DNA of 64,000 bases from CBEUVQ01 sp965546615 (lineage in GTDB: Bacteria; Bacillota; Desulfotomaculia; Desulfotomaculales; Desulfohalotomaculaceae), in contig CBEUVQ010000007.1 of the NCBI GenBank assembly GCA_965546615.1, positions 1-64,000 of the forward strand, given 5' to 3'. Positions 1-7,717 of this stretch are shown here, piece by piece. Made by a program: the position numbers and the translations under genes. Every line of letters begins with the position of its first letter. Position 1 is the stretch's first letter. The notes beneath the pieces were generated by a model, which did not search any database, had not been told where the DNA came from, and worked only from the letters and a program-made list of their open reading frames with translations.

Positions 1-208
1 CAATATGAGATACTTTTCTCGGCTTATTCCACCACTCGGTATCTTCATAATAAGAACCACCATAATGGCCCTTGCCGTCTGCTTCTTTTGGGACAGGATA
101 CAATTCCCAGCGTCCGTGCATCGGCATTTTTGCAAATTGATGCGCTTTGTACAGGGACAGCCCAATAAAAGCAGCAACAGAAAGATAAGCAAAGACTGTC
201 AAAAACAC
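1..208 (-). CDS. NarI/DsrM-like cytochrome b membrane subunit, N-terminal fragment cut by window edge
   Basis: Reading the minus strand gives an open frame from a GTG at 208 to the window edge, about 69 codons. A good ribosome site (AAGGGGG, near 217-223) lies 8 bases upstream of the GTG. Residues 2-20 form one hydrophobic segment. The motifs MPMHGRWELYPVPKE and GHYGGSYYED, followed by WWNKPR, resemble the loop after helix 1 in NarI/DsrM-type di-haem cytochrome b subunits of anaerobic respiratory complexes. The family is recalled from sequence pattern. The rest of the gene, including haem-ligand histidines, lies outside the window. The upstream 209-427 carries a perfect palindrome that could be its operator. 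Its likely job is passing electrons between quinol and a cytoplasmic or periplasmic reductase. Confidence 0.6.
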   Translation of the reverse strand, partial: MFLTVFAYLSVAAFIGLSLYKAHQFAKMPMHGRWELYPVPKEADGKGHYGGSYYEDTEWWNKPRKVSHI

Positions 209-305
209 TAATGATACCCCCTTGATTTAATATTAATTAAAGTGTTTATATTTAACCCTGACGGGATAAATATCGGGTAATGCTTGTCCCCATGATTGTG
301 AATTA

Positions 306-336
306 ATTGTTTAATTTGTCCGACAAATTAAACAAT
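306..336. promoter_or_regulatory. Perfect 15-bp palindrome upstream of the cytochrome b gene, candidate operator
   Basis: Arms ATTGTTTAATTTGTC (306-320) and its exact complement (322-336) flank a single C. It lies about 100 bases upstream of the GTG at 208 in an AT-rich gene-free stretch. There is no T-run after it, and a one-base loop is poor for a terminator, so a dimeric regulator site is more likely. The regulator is unknown. Confidence 0.45.
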
Positions 337-405
337 AATTCGACATTAATTATAGATGAGATTAATTAATTAATCAATATACATAGGTTAACAAATATAA
401 TAAAA

Positions 406-428
406 ATAACGGCATTTAATGCCGTTAT
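406..428 (-). terminator. Terminator after the methyltransferase gene
   Basis: Stem ATAACGGCAT / ATGCCGTTAT with a short loop, followed on the minus strand by TTTTTATT. It overlaps the stop codon of the 428-1081 gene and separates it from the cytochrome b gene. Confidence 0.75.
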
Positions 429-1081
429 CAGCTTTTTAACTTGTAACTCACCGACAATCCATCACCCATTGGCAGAATAACCGTTTCTAATTGGGGATGA
501 TTAGTCACTGCCTTTAAGTAATTGCGCAGCCTGTTCACTGCTGTTTTATTTCTTCTTTTGTCTGCTTCACCTGAAACAACCATGCCCTTCATTAACACGT
601 CATCTGCCACCAGCAGGCCACCGGGATTTAAAAGTTCTACACATTTATCCAGAAATTCCGGATATTTTCCTTTAGCGGCATCTAAAAAAATCATGTCATA
701 AGGTCCGTTTAATTCATATATTAATTCCCTGGCATCGCCAAAAATCAAATTAATATCTTTTTCCACACCTGCTGCCTTAAAATTTTTAAGTGCCGCCAAA
801 TACCGCGGTCGGTTGATTTCTAAAGTAGTAATTTTACCGCCCCGCGGCAGTACCGCCTTGGCAATTGATAATGTTGAGTATCCAATGGCAGTTCCAATTT
901 CCAGCACCCGAACAGCACCGTGTGATAATGCCAGCCAGTATAATAGCTGCGCCACTTCAGGCTCAACTATAGGTACAATTTTTTCCCGCGCCTCCTGCTC
1001 CATCGCGGCAAATATTCCTTCCCTTGCCGGTAAAAGGTCCCGCAGGTAATTTTCAACCTCACTGTAGACAATACCGCTCAT
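428..1081 (-). CDS. trmR: SAM-dependent O-methyltransferase, TrmR (YrrM)-like
   Basis: Class I methyltransferase of 217 residues, the usual length of the YrrM/TrmR group. The SAM-binding loop VLEIGTAIGYS is at residues 59-69 and the metal/active-site stretch IFLDAAKGKY at 131-140, as in divalent-cation-dependent catechol-type O-methyltransferases. In Bacillus subtilis the YrrM member methylates 5-hydroxyuridine at the tRNA wobble position; assigning that substrate here is inference. The start ATG overlaps the TGA of the upstream thioredoxin-like gene by 4 bases, so the two are co-transcribed. In B. subtilis the gene sits beside U32 peptidase-type hydroxylation genes, which are not seen here. 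A caffeoyl-CoA-like small-molecule methyltransferase is the alternative. Confidence 0.8.
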   Translation of the reverse strand: MSGIVYSEVENYLRDLLPAREGIFAAMEQEAREKIVPIVEPEVAQLLYWLALSHGAVRVLEIGTAIGYSTLSIAKAVLPRGGKITTLEINRPRYLAALKNFKAAGVEKDINLIFGDARELIYELNGPYDMIFLDAAKGKYPEFLDKCVELLNPGGLLVADDVLMKGMVVSGEADKRRNKTAVNRLRNYLKAVTNHPQLETVILPMGDGLSVSYKLKS

Positions 1082-1320
1082 ACTTTTGCTTCTTCAATCC
1101 ACTTTTTGATCTCATCTTTTTTCGGCACCCGACCGGAAACCTTAACTTTGCCGTCGATTACCAAGCCCGGTGTCAGCATTACACCATAACCGACAATATC
1201 TTTAATATCTTCCACTTTTTCTAATACCGCTTCAGTACCTTCTTCTTTAACGACACTTTGCACTGTTTCGTAAAGCTCTTTGCATTTTTTACAACCGCTT
1301 CCTAATATTTTAATTTCCAT
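1078..1320 (-). CDS. Small thioredoxin-like redox-active disulfide protein
   Basis: Eighty residues with a thioredoxin/glutaredoxin fold signature: beta strand MEIKILGSGC, active-site CKKC at residues 10-13, and cis-proline region MLTPGLVIDGKV at about 48-59. This matches the 'redox-active disulfide protein 2' (TM0996/MTH895-like) group, usually 75-80 residues. It is cytoplasmic with no signal peptide. Such proteins reduce disulfides or deliver electrons, but the partner is unknown. It overlaps the following methyltransferase by 4 bases, and a strong AGGAGG site lies upstream of the ATG. Confidence 0.85.
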   Translation of the reverse strand: MEIKILGSGCKKCKELYETVQSVVKEEGTEAVLEKVEDIKDIVGYGVMLTPGLVIDGKVKVSGRVPKKDEIKKWIEEAKV

Positions 1321-1387
1321 AAAAAATTCCTCCTTATTACAGGATTTTTACAATCTATAGCAAAGTGTAATAACCAGGAGGTGCGTA

Positions 1388-1564
1388 ATGAAAAAAATTA
1401 ATGTTGATCTAACCTGTCCCGACTGCGGTCATCAATTTAAACTGGATCCACAAGACATCTTAAAAACAGACTCAATCAGCTGCCCTCATTGTCAGTGCTT
1501 GGTTACTGAAGAGGAGTTAACTGATTTAAAGCAGGCAATCAACTACATGCTGAATGCTAACTAG
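1388..1564 (+). CDS. 58-residue zinc-ribbon-like small protein
   Basis: A short ORF with a strong ribosome site (AGGAGGTG, 1376-1383) and an ATG at 1388. The protein has two Cys pairs, CPDC (residues 10-13) and CPHC (32-35), 18 residues apart, plus another Cys at 37; this is the layout of a zinc ribbon (compare the MJ0042-type). The C-terminal third is a predicted helix. It is divergent from the thioredoxin-like gene, and its 3' end overlaps the convergent 1557-1817 gene by 8 bases. Function unknown; a nucleic-acid or protein-binding adaptor is possible. Confidence 0.7.
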   Translation: MKKINVDLTCPDCGHQFKLDPQDILKTDSISCPHCQCLVTEEELTDLKQAINYMLNAN

Positions 1565-1817
1565 TTTTTGATTTCAATTTAATTTCAAACAATAAGCCCT
1601 GGGGGTTTCTGATTGCGGTAATAATTCCCCGGTCATACAGTTCATTTAATTTATCTATAATTTGCTGTTTAGTGTATTCTTTTATAAACAGATCAACAAA
1701 ATGCAGGTAATCAACTTCAATTTTGCTGAAATACTTGTCATCTGCAACTGTTTCACGGAAAGCTTTTAAGTCTTTTAGTTCCTGCATAATCATTTCTTCT
1801 AGTTTAGTTGTTGTCAT
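1557..1817 (-). CDS. 86-residue hypothetical protein
   Basis: No family recognised. The protein is soluble and mostly helical, with a C-terminal part (IIDKLNELYDRGIITAI then a short beta stretch) that reads like a small winged-helix or recognition-helix element. The start ATG at 1817 has AAGGGGTGA upstream. It lies just downstream of the FAD dehydrogenase gene on the same strand, 41 bases away, and could be in its transcript. A small regulator is possible but not shown. Confidence 0.55.
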   Translation of the reverse strand: MTTTKLEEMIMQELKDLKAFRETVADDKYFSKIEVDYLHFVDLFIKEYTKQQIIDKLNELYDRGIITAIRNPQGLLFEIKLKSKTS

Positions 1818-1858
1818 TATCAGATCACCCCTTCACTTCTAATACTTTAAACCCGGAG

Positions 1859-3466
1859 CTAAAAACTCCTTCTTTCAATGGGCTTATATTTTCCAGCAAT
1901 GGCTTCGGCAACCTGAATGCCGTCTACTGCGGCCGACATAATTCCACCGGCGTAGCCGGGGCCCTCACCTGCTGGATACAAACCGGCAATATTGGTTTCA
2001 AAATTTTCGTTCCGCTGAATTTTAATTGGTGAAGAACTTCTGGTTTCTACCCCGGTCAATACCGCCTCAGGCATGGCGAAGCCTTTTACCCGTTTATCAA
2101 ATGCCGCTATTGCTTCTTTTAATGTTTCAATTACATAAGCAGGTAAGGTTTGTCTTAAGTCGGTGAGCAGCACTCCCGGACGATATGTAGGATTCACCCC
2201 TCCCAATGTGCCTGACGGCCTGCCCAGCAAAAAATCACCTACTAATTGTGCGGGAGCGTGAAAATTCCTGCCCCCCAGTTCATAGGCTTTTTTCTCCCAC
2301 TGCCGCTGAAACTCCATCCCGGCCAATGGATGTGTGCTGCCAAAATCGTCCGGTTTTACACCCACCAGCAGAGCGCTGTTGGCATTTTCCCCATCTCGGG
2401 CATACTCACTCATGCCATTGGTGACTACCCCTCCGGGTTCAGACGCCGCAGCCACTACCAACCCGCCGGGACACATGCAAAAGGTATACGCTGAACGGCC
2501 GCTGGGTGAGTGATAAGACAGCTTATAATCAGCCGCCCCTAAGAGGTGATGGCCGGAAAATCCTTTATACTGTGCATTATTAATAATCTCCTGCGGATGT
2601 TCAATCCGCACGCCGATAGAAAACGGCTTTGGCAAAATATTTATTCCCCGCCGATGCAGCATTTCAAATGTATCCCGCGCACTGTGACCGACTGCCAGCA
2701 CAACCGCCTGACAGGCAATATATTCTTCATTGTTAATTACTAATCCGGCTACAGCACCGTCGGTTACCTTAATATCTGTAACTTGACTGTTAAATTTTAC
2801 TTCACCGTGCAGTTCAATAATTTTTTGACGAATATTTTTAACTACTTTTTTTAGAACATCGGTACCGATGTGCGGTTTATAAGAGTAGGCAATTTCCGGC
2901 GGTGCACCTGCTAAAACCAGCTCTTCCAGCACTTTACGGCAGCGCTTGTTCTTAATTAAAGTAGTTAATTTTCCGTCGGAAAAAGTGCCTGCCCCACCCT
3001 CCCCAAACTGCACGTTGCAGTGCGGATCAAAGTCGCCTTTTTGCCAAAACCGCTGCACAATTTCACTTCGCCGGTCCACATCGGCACCCCTTTCAAAAAG
3101 CAGCGGTTGATAACCCATTTGAGCTAAAATTAATGCGCAAAACAGCCCTGCAGGTCCTGAACCAACAATTACCGGACGATATTTAAGCGGTTGATCACCG
3201 GGCTCTGCATATTGGTAATTTAGATTGGGAGAGGAAGTAATTTTTTTATCCTTATTCCTTTTTAATATTGCTTGTTCATCAGCAGCTTCCACATCCACTG
3301 TATATACGTAATAAATCATGTTTTTTTTGCGCGCATCAATCGACTGCTTAAAAATATGATAATTAACCAAATCATCAAACTTAATATGCAGCCTCTTTAA
3401 AATGGCGTTAACCAAATCTTCGTTTCGGTGTTCGATTGGCAGTTTTATCTCCGATATTCTTATCAA
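1859..3466 (-). CDS. FAD-dependent dehydrogenase, COG2509 type
   Basis: 535-residue flavoprotein. An N-terminal domain of about 95 residues, recalling a small RNA/ACT-like fold, precedes a dinucleotide-binding loop VGSGPAGLFCAL at about residues 101-112, then the FGEGGAGTFSDGKL stretch typical of this group and a C-terminal FAD segment GLYPAGEGPGYAGG. The family is widespread in anaerobes and is annotated as an uncharacterised NAD(P)/FAD-dependent oxidoreductase; its substrate is not established. Length and both ends match the family. No membrane segment. It is first in a likely transcript with the 86-residue gene. Confidence 0.85.
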   Translation of the reverse strand: MIRISEIKLPIEHRNEDLVNAILKRLHIKFDDLVNYHIFKQSIDARKKNMIYYVYTVDVEAADEQAILKRNKDKKITSSPNLNYQYAEPGDQPLKYRPVIVGSGPAGLFCALILAQMGYQPLLFERGADVDRRSEIVQRFWQKGDFDPHCNVQFGEGGAGTFSDGKLTTLIKNKRCRKVLEELVLAGAPPEIAYSYKPHIGTDVLKKVVKNIRQKIIELHGEVKFNSQVTDIKVTDGAVAGLVINNEEYIACQAVVLAVGHSARDTFEMLHRRGINILPKPFSIGVRIEHPQEIINNAQYKGFSGHHLLGAADYKLSYHSPSGRSAYTFCMCPGGLVVAAASEPGGVVTNGMSEYARDGENANSALLVGVKPDDFGSTHPLAGMEFQRQWEKKAYELGGRNFHAPAQLVGDFLLGRPSGTLGGVNPTYRPGVLLTDLRQTLPAYVIETLKEAIAAFDKRVKGFAMPEAVLTGVETRSSSPIKIQRNENFETNIAGLYPAGEGPGYAGGIMSAAVDGIQVAEAIAGKYKPIERRSF

Positions 3467-3634
3467 AACAGCTCACCCCTGCTTAGAAATTTCTTTTCTG
3501 TATATTGTTGTCAAACTAATTATTTTTTGTACATTTATCTAAAAACCAATTGCTAATTGATTATATATTTTGATAATATTAAATAAGGAAGAAATCTTTG
3601 GTATCTTCAACAGTTATTGAAGGAGGGGATTGTT

Positions 3635-3766
3635 TTGTATAACACGATAGCAATAATTTTAGGAGCCGTTGTTTTAGCAATATTAATTGGCTTACATGGT
3701 AAATACAATAAAAATCGCGAGACAAGTTTCCCGGTTGCCGAACTGGAAAAATTTAATGATAAGTAA
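3635..3766 (+). CDS. 43-residue single-pass membrane micro-protein
   Basis: Starts at a TTG preceded by AGGAGGGG (3621-3628, 6-base spacing); there is no in-frame ATG. Residues 4-20 (TIAIILGAVVLAILIGL) form one membrane helix, followed by a charged cytoplasmic-type tail. A strong terminator follows within 10 bases, so the unit is a single-gene transcript. No family recognised. The strong site, TM and own terminator make it a credible gene despite its size. Confidence 0.6.
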   Translation: MYNTIAIILGAVVLAILIGLHGKYNKNRETSFPVAELEKFNDK

Positions 3767-3775
3767 AAAGATGCT

Positions 3776-3804
3776 ACCCCAAGGTTTAAATCCTTGGGGT
3801 TTTT
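3776..3804 (+). terminator. Terminator after the micro-protein gene, probably bidirectional
   Basis: Stem ACCCCAAGG / CCTTGGGGT with loop TTTAAAT (3785-3791), followed by TTTTT on the plus strand. The minus-strand nitroreductase gene ends at 3806, so the same stem may serve it too. Confidence 0.85.
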
Positions 3805-3805
3805 A

Positions 3806-4414
3806 CTATATCTCTTTTATGATAATTTCGTCAAGCGATACGCGCGGACGGGGAGCGGGATTTTGATCCGGATAGCCTACCGGCAGCAGGGCAACAACAT
3901 TATAGTTATCTTCCAACTGCAGTACTTCTTTAGCTTTTTGCTGATCAAACATCATCACCCAGCAGGTTCCCAGGCCTAAATCCACTGCCCGCAGTGTAAT
4001 ATGGTCAATAGCAATGGCAGCGTTTAAACCTAAATAAGCCATCATCGCTGTTTCATCCTGCGGTCTCCTCTTTGCATACTCATTCAGCTTAATATTCTCC
4101 AGCGAAGTACCTAAAAACGCCCCTGCTTCTTTTAATTCGCGTGCTCTTTGTTGAACATTGTTAAGCGCTGTTTTATCCACGCAGCAGGCCAATACTACCG
4201 GCGCTTTAGGAACAAAAGTGAGCGGAGTGGCCTGCTTCAACTTTTCTCTGGCCTCTGCACTTTTCACCACTACAAAGCGCCAAGGCTGCAGGTTTGATCC
4301 GGACGGAGCAAGTCTCGCCGCTTCCAATAGTTCCTTAATCAATTCATCCGGCACCGGATCCGGTTTAAATTTACGTATACTCCTTCTTGCTTTGATTGCT
4401 TCCAACAAATTCAT
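3806..4414 (-). CDS. Nitroreductase-family FMN protein
   Basis: 202 residues with the family FMN-binding signatures RRSIRKF (residues 10-16) and APSGSNLQPWRFVVV (about 36-50), and the C-terminal phosphate-contacting stretch RPRVSLDEII. Enzymes of this fold transfer hydride from NAD(P)H to nitro compounds, quinones or flavins; the physiological substrate here is unknown. Length is normal. It is cytoplasmic, a single-gene unit, and divergent from nrfHA with a 214-base AT-rich spacer. Confidence 0.85.
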   Translation of the reverse strand: MNLLEAIKARRSIRKFKPDPVPDELIKELLEAARLAPSGSNLQPWRFVVVKSAEAREKLKQATPLTFVPKAPVVLACCVDKTALNNVQQRARELKEAGAFLGTSLENIKLNEYAKRRPQDETAMMAYLGLNAAIAIDHITLRAVDLGLGTCWVMMFDQQKAKEVLQLEDNYNVVALLPVGYPDQNPAPRPRVSLDEIIIKEI

Positions 4415-4563
4415 TAGAATTCACCTCATTTTTTTTTTTGTACATTCCGGAGAAAGCAAAAAACAAAATCAACTGCTTTTCATTCTGCATTTGTTTGTTG
4501 TTTATTTTATTTAATTTTACAAATTACCATTAATTTATTAAATAATTTTTGGTACATAAAAAA

Positions 4564-4593
4564 TTCACAATTTGGCAGACTTATAGTTGTAAT
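4564..4593 (+). promoter_or_regulatory. Possible sigma-A promoter of nrfHA
   Basis: TTCACA (4564-4569), 18-base spacer, TGTAAT (4588-4593), 35 bases upstream of the nrfH start. No clear Fnr half-site pair was found around it. Confidence 0.35.
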
Positions 4594-4628
4594 AACACTA
4601 ATCTTCGTTAAGAAATAGGGGTGAAGAA

Positions 4629-5096
4629 ATGCGCGGAACCCTGCTAAAAGGTTTGTTAGCTTTATCGATTATCGGTTTGTTTGGTATATTTTCGCTAAAA
4701 ATACCCTTCATTTCAAAAAAGTTAGACGGGCCACAATTTTGCGGCAGCTGCCATTTAATGAAGCCCTGGGTTGATACTTACATGCAGTCCACTCATGCTG
4801 CGGAAGCCACTTGCGGCGGCTGCCACATTCCCCACAATATTGTCAGTGGGTCTTTTTACAAAGCTTTTACCGGAACGCGGGACGGAGTTTACATGCTGAT
4901 CGGCAACGTTCCCGATCGCATTCACATCAGCGGTCACGGCGCAACTGTGGTCAATGATAACTGCTACAGCTGCCACCAAGACGTAATGGAAACAGTTGGC
5001 TATCCTTTTGCCGAACGTGATAAAAACTGCTTTGACTGCCACCGTGACTCACCGCACAATCGCCGGGATCTACAGGAAGGGGGGAAACCTAAATGA
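4629..5096 (+). CDS. nrfH: Cytochrome c nitrite reductase small subunit, NrfH
   Basis: 155-residue NapC/NirT-family quinol dehydrogenase. One N-terminal membrane anchor (residues 5-24) is followed by four c-type haem motifs: CGSCH, CGGCH, CYSCH and CFDCH. The first is preceded by GPQF and followed by LMKPW, where NrfH places its unusual Met haem ligand. NrfH oxidises membrane menaquinol and feeds electrons to NrfA on the outer face. The stop overlaps the nrfA start (ATGA, 4 bases), the usual nrfHA arrangement. Confidence 0.95.
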   Translation: MRGTLLKGLLALSIIGLFGIFSLKIPFISKKLDGPQFCGSCHLMKPWVDTYMQSTHAAEATCGGCHIPHNIVSGSFYKAFTGTRDGVYMLIGNVPDRIHISGHGATVVNDNCYSCHQDVMETVGYPFAERDKNCFDCHRDSPHNRRDLQEGGKPK

Positions 5097-6376
5097 AAAA
5101 TAAAGGACTTTTAATTGCGTTAAGCGCTGTTGTTGCCGTGCTGGTACTGGGGGCGATGTACACTGTATTTTCCATTAATAACCGGGATATCAGTGAAGCA
5201 GCAAAGAAAGTAAATCCCGAAGAAATTCAAAAAAACTACACCGCTAATGAAGTGTGGGGAAAATATTATCCCCGACACTGGGAGAGTTATCAAAAAGGGC
5301 TGCAGAGCGATACCGAAACTAAGTACGGCGGTAATACACGTGAATCCAAATTGGAAACATTCCCATATTTAAGGACGCTGTATGCCGGTTTAGGTTATTC
5401 CGAAGAGTTTTGGGAACCCCGCGGTCACCCCTACGCTTTAGATGACATTACCAGCGTACCGGCATCACGCAAAAAAACCGGGGGAGCATGCTTAACCTGT
5501 AAATCACCTGAAGTGCCGGATTTAATTAAAAAATTTGGCGATGCATTTTACAGCGCTCCTTTTAATGAGATGGCTAAAAATGTCAAACACCCAATCGGTT
5601 GTTCAGACTGCCACGACCCGAAGACAAATGAGCTGCGCATCACCCGTCCGGCATTAATTAAGGCCTATGAGCGGATGGGCAAAGATATAACCAAAGCTTC
5701 ACAGCAAGAAATGCGCAGTTTGGTATGTGCTCAGTGCCATGTTACTTATTACTTCCTGCCGGATAGCAAAGAAACCACTTTCCCGTGGGACAACGGGGTG
5801 AAGGTTGATGAAACCTATCAATATTATCAAGACAAAAATTACTCTGAATGGACGCACCCAATTGTTCAAACAGGACTGGTTAAAGCGCGGCATCCGGATT
5901 ATGAGCTGTTCGTCGGCAGTACTCACCATTCAGCAGGTGTAGCCTGCGCCGACTGCCATATGCCATATATTAAAGAAGGCGACAGCAAAATCAGTTCGCA
6001 CTGGTGGGTAAGTCCGCTGATAACTGCAGAAAAATCATGCACCCCGTGCCATACCCAAAGCACAGATTATCTGAAAAAACGTGTTTACGCTATTCAAGAC
6101 CATCACAACGAATTTTTAGATATAGCTTCTAAGGCTGTCGAAAATGCGGTCAATGCCATTGATCAAGCCCTAAAGACACCTGACGCAGATCAGGAGTTGA
6201 TTAAAAAAGCTCAAGCAAAATACCGCGAAGCTTTCTGGTATTTTGACTGGATTTCAACGGCCAACAGTATGGGTTTCCACAACCCGCAGGAAGCAGAAAA
6301 AGTTTTAGGTATTTCAGTGCAGTATGCCAATGAAGCAATTCAAACTGCTCAGGAGGCAGTAGCAAAAAATAATTAA
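5093..6376 (+). CDS. nrfA: Ammonia-forming cytochrome c nitrite reductase, NrfA
   Basis: 427 residues. An N-terminal signal/anchor (residues 4-27) is followed by the diagnostic catalytic haem motif CLTCK (133-137, lysine-ligated) and four CxxCH motifs: CSDCH (170-174), CAQCH (212-216), CADCH (285-289) and CTPCH (316-320). This is the full pentahaem set. The catalytic Tyr and His regions (HVTYYFLPDS and GSTHHSAGVAC) are present. It reduces nitrite to ammonium with six electrons delivered by NrfH. The uncleaved-looking N terminus suggests membrane attachment, as in other Gram-positives. A terminator hairpin follows the stop within 6 bases. Confidence 0.97.
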   Translation: MKNKGLLIALSAVVAVLVLGAMYTVFSINNRDISEAAKKVNPEEIQKNYTANEVWGKYYPRHWESYQKGLQSDTETKYGGNTRESKLETFPYLRTLYAGLGYSEEFWEPRGHPYALDDITSVPASRKKTGGACLTCKSPEVPDLIKKFGDAFYSAPFNEMAKNVKHPIGCSDCHDPKTNELRITRPALIKAYERMGKDITKASQQEMRSLVCAQCHVTYYFLPDSKETTFPWDNGVKVDETYQYYQDKNYSEWTHPIVQTGLVKARHPDYELFVGSTHHSAGVACADCHMPYIKEGDSKISSHWWVSPLITAEKSCTPCHTQSTDYLKKRVYAIQDHHNEFLDIASKAVENAVNAIDQALKTPDADQELIKKAQAKYREAFWYFDWISTANSMGFHNPQEAEKVLGISVQYANEAIQTAQEAVAKNN

Positions 6377-6381
6377 ACAAT

Positions 6382-6409
6382 AAAATGCAGGCAGCTCAGC
6401 CTGCATTTT
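6382..6409 (+). terminator. Terminator after nrfA
   Basis: Stem AAAATGCAGGC (6382-6392) / GCCTGCATTTT (6399-6409), loop AGCTCA, ending in a short T-rich tail. It separates nrfHA from the downstream lipoprotein gene. Confidence 0.75.
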
Positions 6410-6428
6410 ATTAAAAGGAGGTTAAAAA

Positions 6429-6941
6429 GTGAGCACAAAAAGAATTTCTATTTTAGTTCTGACGCTGTTGGTACTGGCGGGTTTATTGCTCAGCGGCTGC
6501 AGCACCGCTAAAAAACCGGTTCCCAGCCAAGATCCCGCTCCCGACCCGGGCATTACCCGCAGTGAAGATGTCGCCGATCCGGAAAACAATAAGTACCAAA
6601 GTCAACCGGCTGACAGCGATCAAGCAGTGAAAATCGCCAACGAAGCAGACGATGTATCCGGGGTAGCAAAGGCAAAGGTAGTTGTTTCCGGCAGCACTGC
6701 TTACATCGGCTTATATTTAGATTCCAATGAACCGGTAGACGCTCAGACAGTAGAAGAAAACGTTCGCGAAAAAATAACCGAAGAAAACGCCAATATCAAG
6801 TCTGTTTACGTCAGCACTGACAGCGAAGTGGTTGAACGAATCAGCAAAGTAGCCAACGGCATCGCTGATGGTAAACCCAGTTCAACTTCCAAAGAGTTGG
6901 GGGAATTAGAAGATTTTTTTAGAAACAGTAATCAGCGCTAA
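6429..6941 (+). CDS. YhcN/YlaJ-family sporulation lipoprotein
   Basis: 170 residues. A signal peptide ends in the lipobox LLSGC (Cys about residue 24), followed by a Pro/Asp-rich linker and a domain with SDQAVKIANEADDVSGVAKA and the beta stretch AKVVVSGSTAYIGLYL. These match the YhcN/YlaJ spore lipoprotein family, whose members sit on the inner spore membrane and affect germination. The GTG start at 6429 is set by the AAAAGGAGG site 7 bases upstream. The 3' end abuts the decayed insertion element, whose terminal hairpin probably terminates this transcript. Confidence 0.85.
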   Translation: MSTKRISILVLTLLVLAGLLLSGCSTAKKPVPSQDPAPDPGITRSEDVADPENNKYQSQPADSDQAVKIANEADDVSGVAKAKVVVSGSTAYIGLYLDSNEPVDAQTVEENVREKITEENANIKSVYVSTDSEVVERISKVANGIADGKPSSTSKELGELEDFFRNSNQR

Positions 6942-7015
6942 ACAAAAAGGGTGTGTCGCAAAACTACTTTTTAGCAGCTAGCGACACGCCCTTTTTACCT
7001 TTTTTAGGTTTAAAA

Positions 7016-7564
7016 TTAGGCTGTTTTTAGTTCGTAAAGCAGTTTACCAACTCGTTCATTTTGTATTTTTGCATGCAATTTATTTATGTTGTAGCACAAA
7101 CACAGTAGAATAAATTCATTTTTTACACTGCTTTTCCTACGGGTCAAAAATCTTTTGAAGTTGTAATCGTTTTTTAATATTCCAAAAGCTCGCCAATGCT
7201 ATGTAGGTAATCAACCATTTGATAGAAAATATCTTCTGCTGCGCCAGACAAGTATTCTTTTCGAAGTCTGGCAGTGGTCTGTGATCAGGGGCTTTGTGCC
7301 CTTCCAGCAACCACATAAAATTGATATCTCTTTTACAGGCGTTTTCTATCTTTCTGCTGGAATAAATATTATTCATGTAAGCATAAATCAATACCTTAAA
7401 CATAATTCTTGGTTCGACAGCAGGTTTTCTTCCGGTGGAAGAGTATGTCTGGTTCGGCTTTTCGTAATTTAATCCCTCCAATAATTGGCTTAGCAGTCGA
7501 ACAGAATCATTTTGGGGTATTAACACTTCATAATTTAATGGAAGAACTAATTGATATCATTCAT
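7016..7564 (-). pseudogene. Broken IS1182-family transposase
   Basis: Three frames must be joined. An ATG at 7564 starts MND but shifts after three codons; the other frame then reads YQLVLPLNYEVLIPQND and continues as the DUF772 N-terminal domain (RKPAVEPRIMFKVLIYAYM) to about HKAPDHR. A frameshift there switches to ARLRKEYLSGAAEDIFYQMV. An internal deletion then joins GELLEY directly to the C-terminal LKNDYNFKRFLTRRKSS and INKLHAKIQNERVGKLL, ending at the TAA at 7016-7018. The catalytic DDE middle region is missing, so it cannot transpose itself. The 129-codon open frame at 7137-7526 is only part of this remnant. Confidence 0.85.
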
Positions 7565-7654
7565 TAGATTGTGTATAATTTTTTTGTTGGCATAATTAAA
7601 TTATACGCTAACTGCAGGATCTTTGGGTCCTGCAGTTCTATTGTTTGCAAAAAA

Positions 7655-7702
7655 AGGGGCTGTTTACACAAGAACCTATTGGTTCATTGTGCAACAGCCC
7701 CT
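7655..7702 (-). terminator. IS-end hairpin acting as terminator of the CooS-like gene
   Basis: A 21-22 bp near-perfect stem (AGGGGCTG... / ...CAGCCCCT), loop TATT, followed on the minus strand by seven T (7655-7649). It starts 16 bases after the CooS-like stop codon and belongs to the IS end, so the insertion seems to have supplied the terminator. Confidence 0.75.
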
Positions 7703-7717
7703 TATATTTGCTTAATT

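Larger units (their letters stand above)
6947..7703 (-). mobile_element. Decayed IS1182-like insertion sequence (about 0.76 kb)
   Basis: The ends are related inverted repeats: GGGGCTGTTGCACAA read inward from 7702 on the minus strand, and AGGGTGTGTCGCAAAA read inward from about 6948 on the plus strand (8 of 10 in the core TGTTGCACAA / TGTCGCAAAA). Inside are the two conserved ends of a DUF772-type transposase in different frames; a full element would be about 1.6-1.7 kb, so roughly half is deleted. The 5' leader keeps a long hairpin (7655-7702) and a second hairpin, AACTGCAGGA / TCCTGCAGTT (7610-7637). No clear target duplication is visible. It lies between the spore lipoprotein and CooS-like genes. 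Confidence 0.8.

Noticed and set aside
7137..7526. A 129-codon open frame that could be called a small gene
   Set aside because: It is the middle of a transposase remnant; the natural start and the C terminus are in other frames and the DDE region is deleted.
7016..7564. In-frame stops of the transposase read as selenocysteine
   Set aside because: The breaks are frameshifts and a deletion, not a single TGA at a Cys position.
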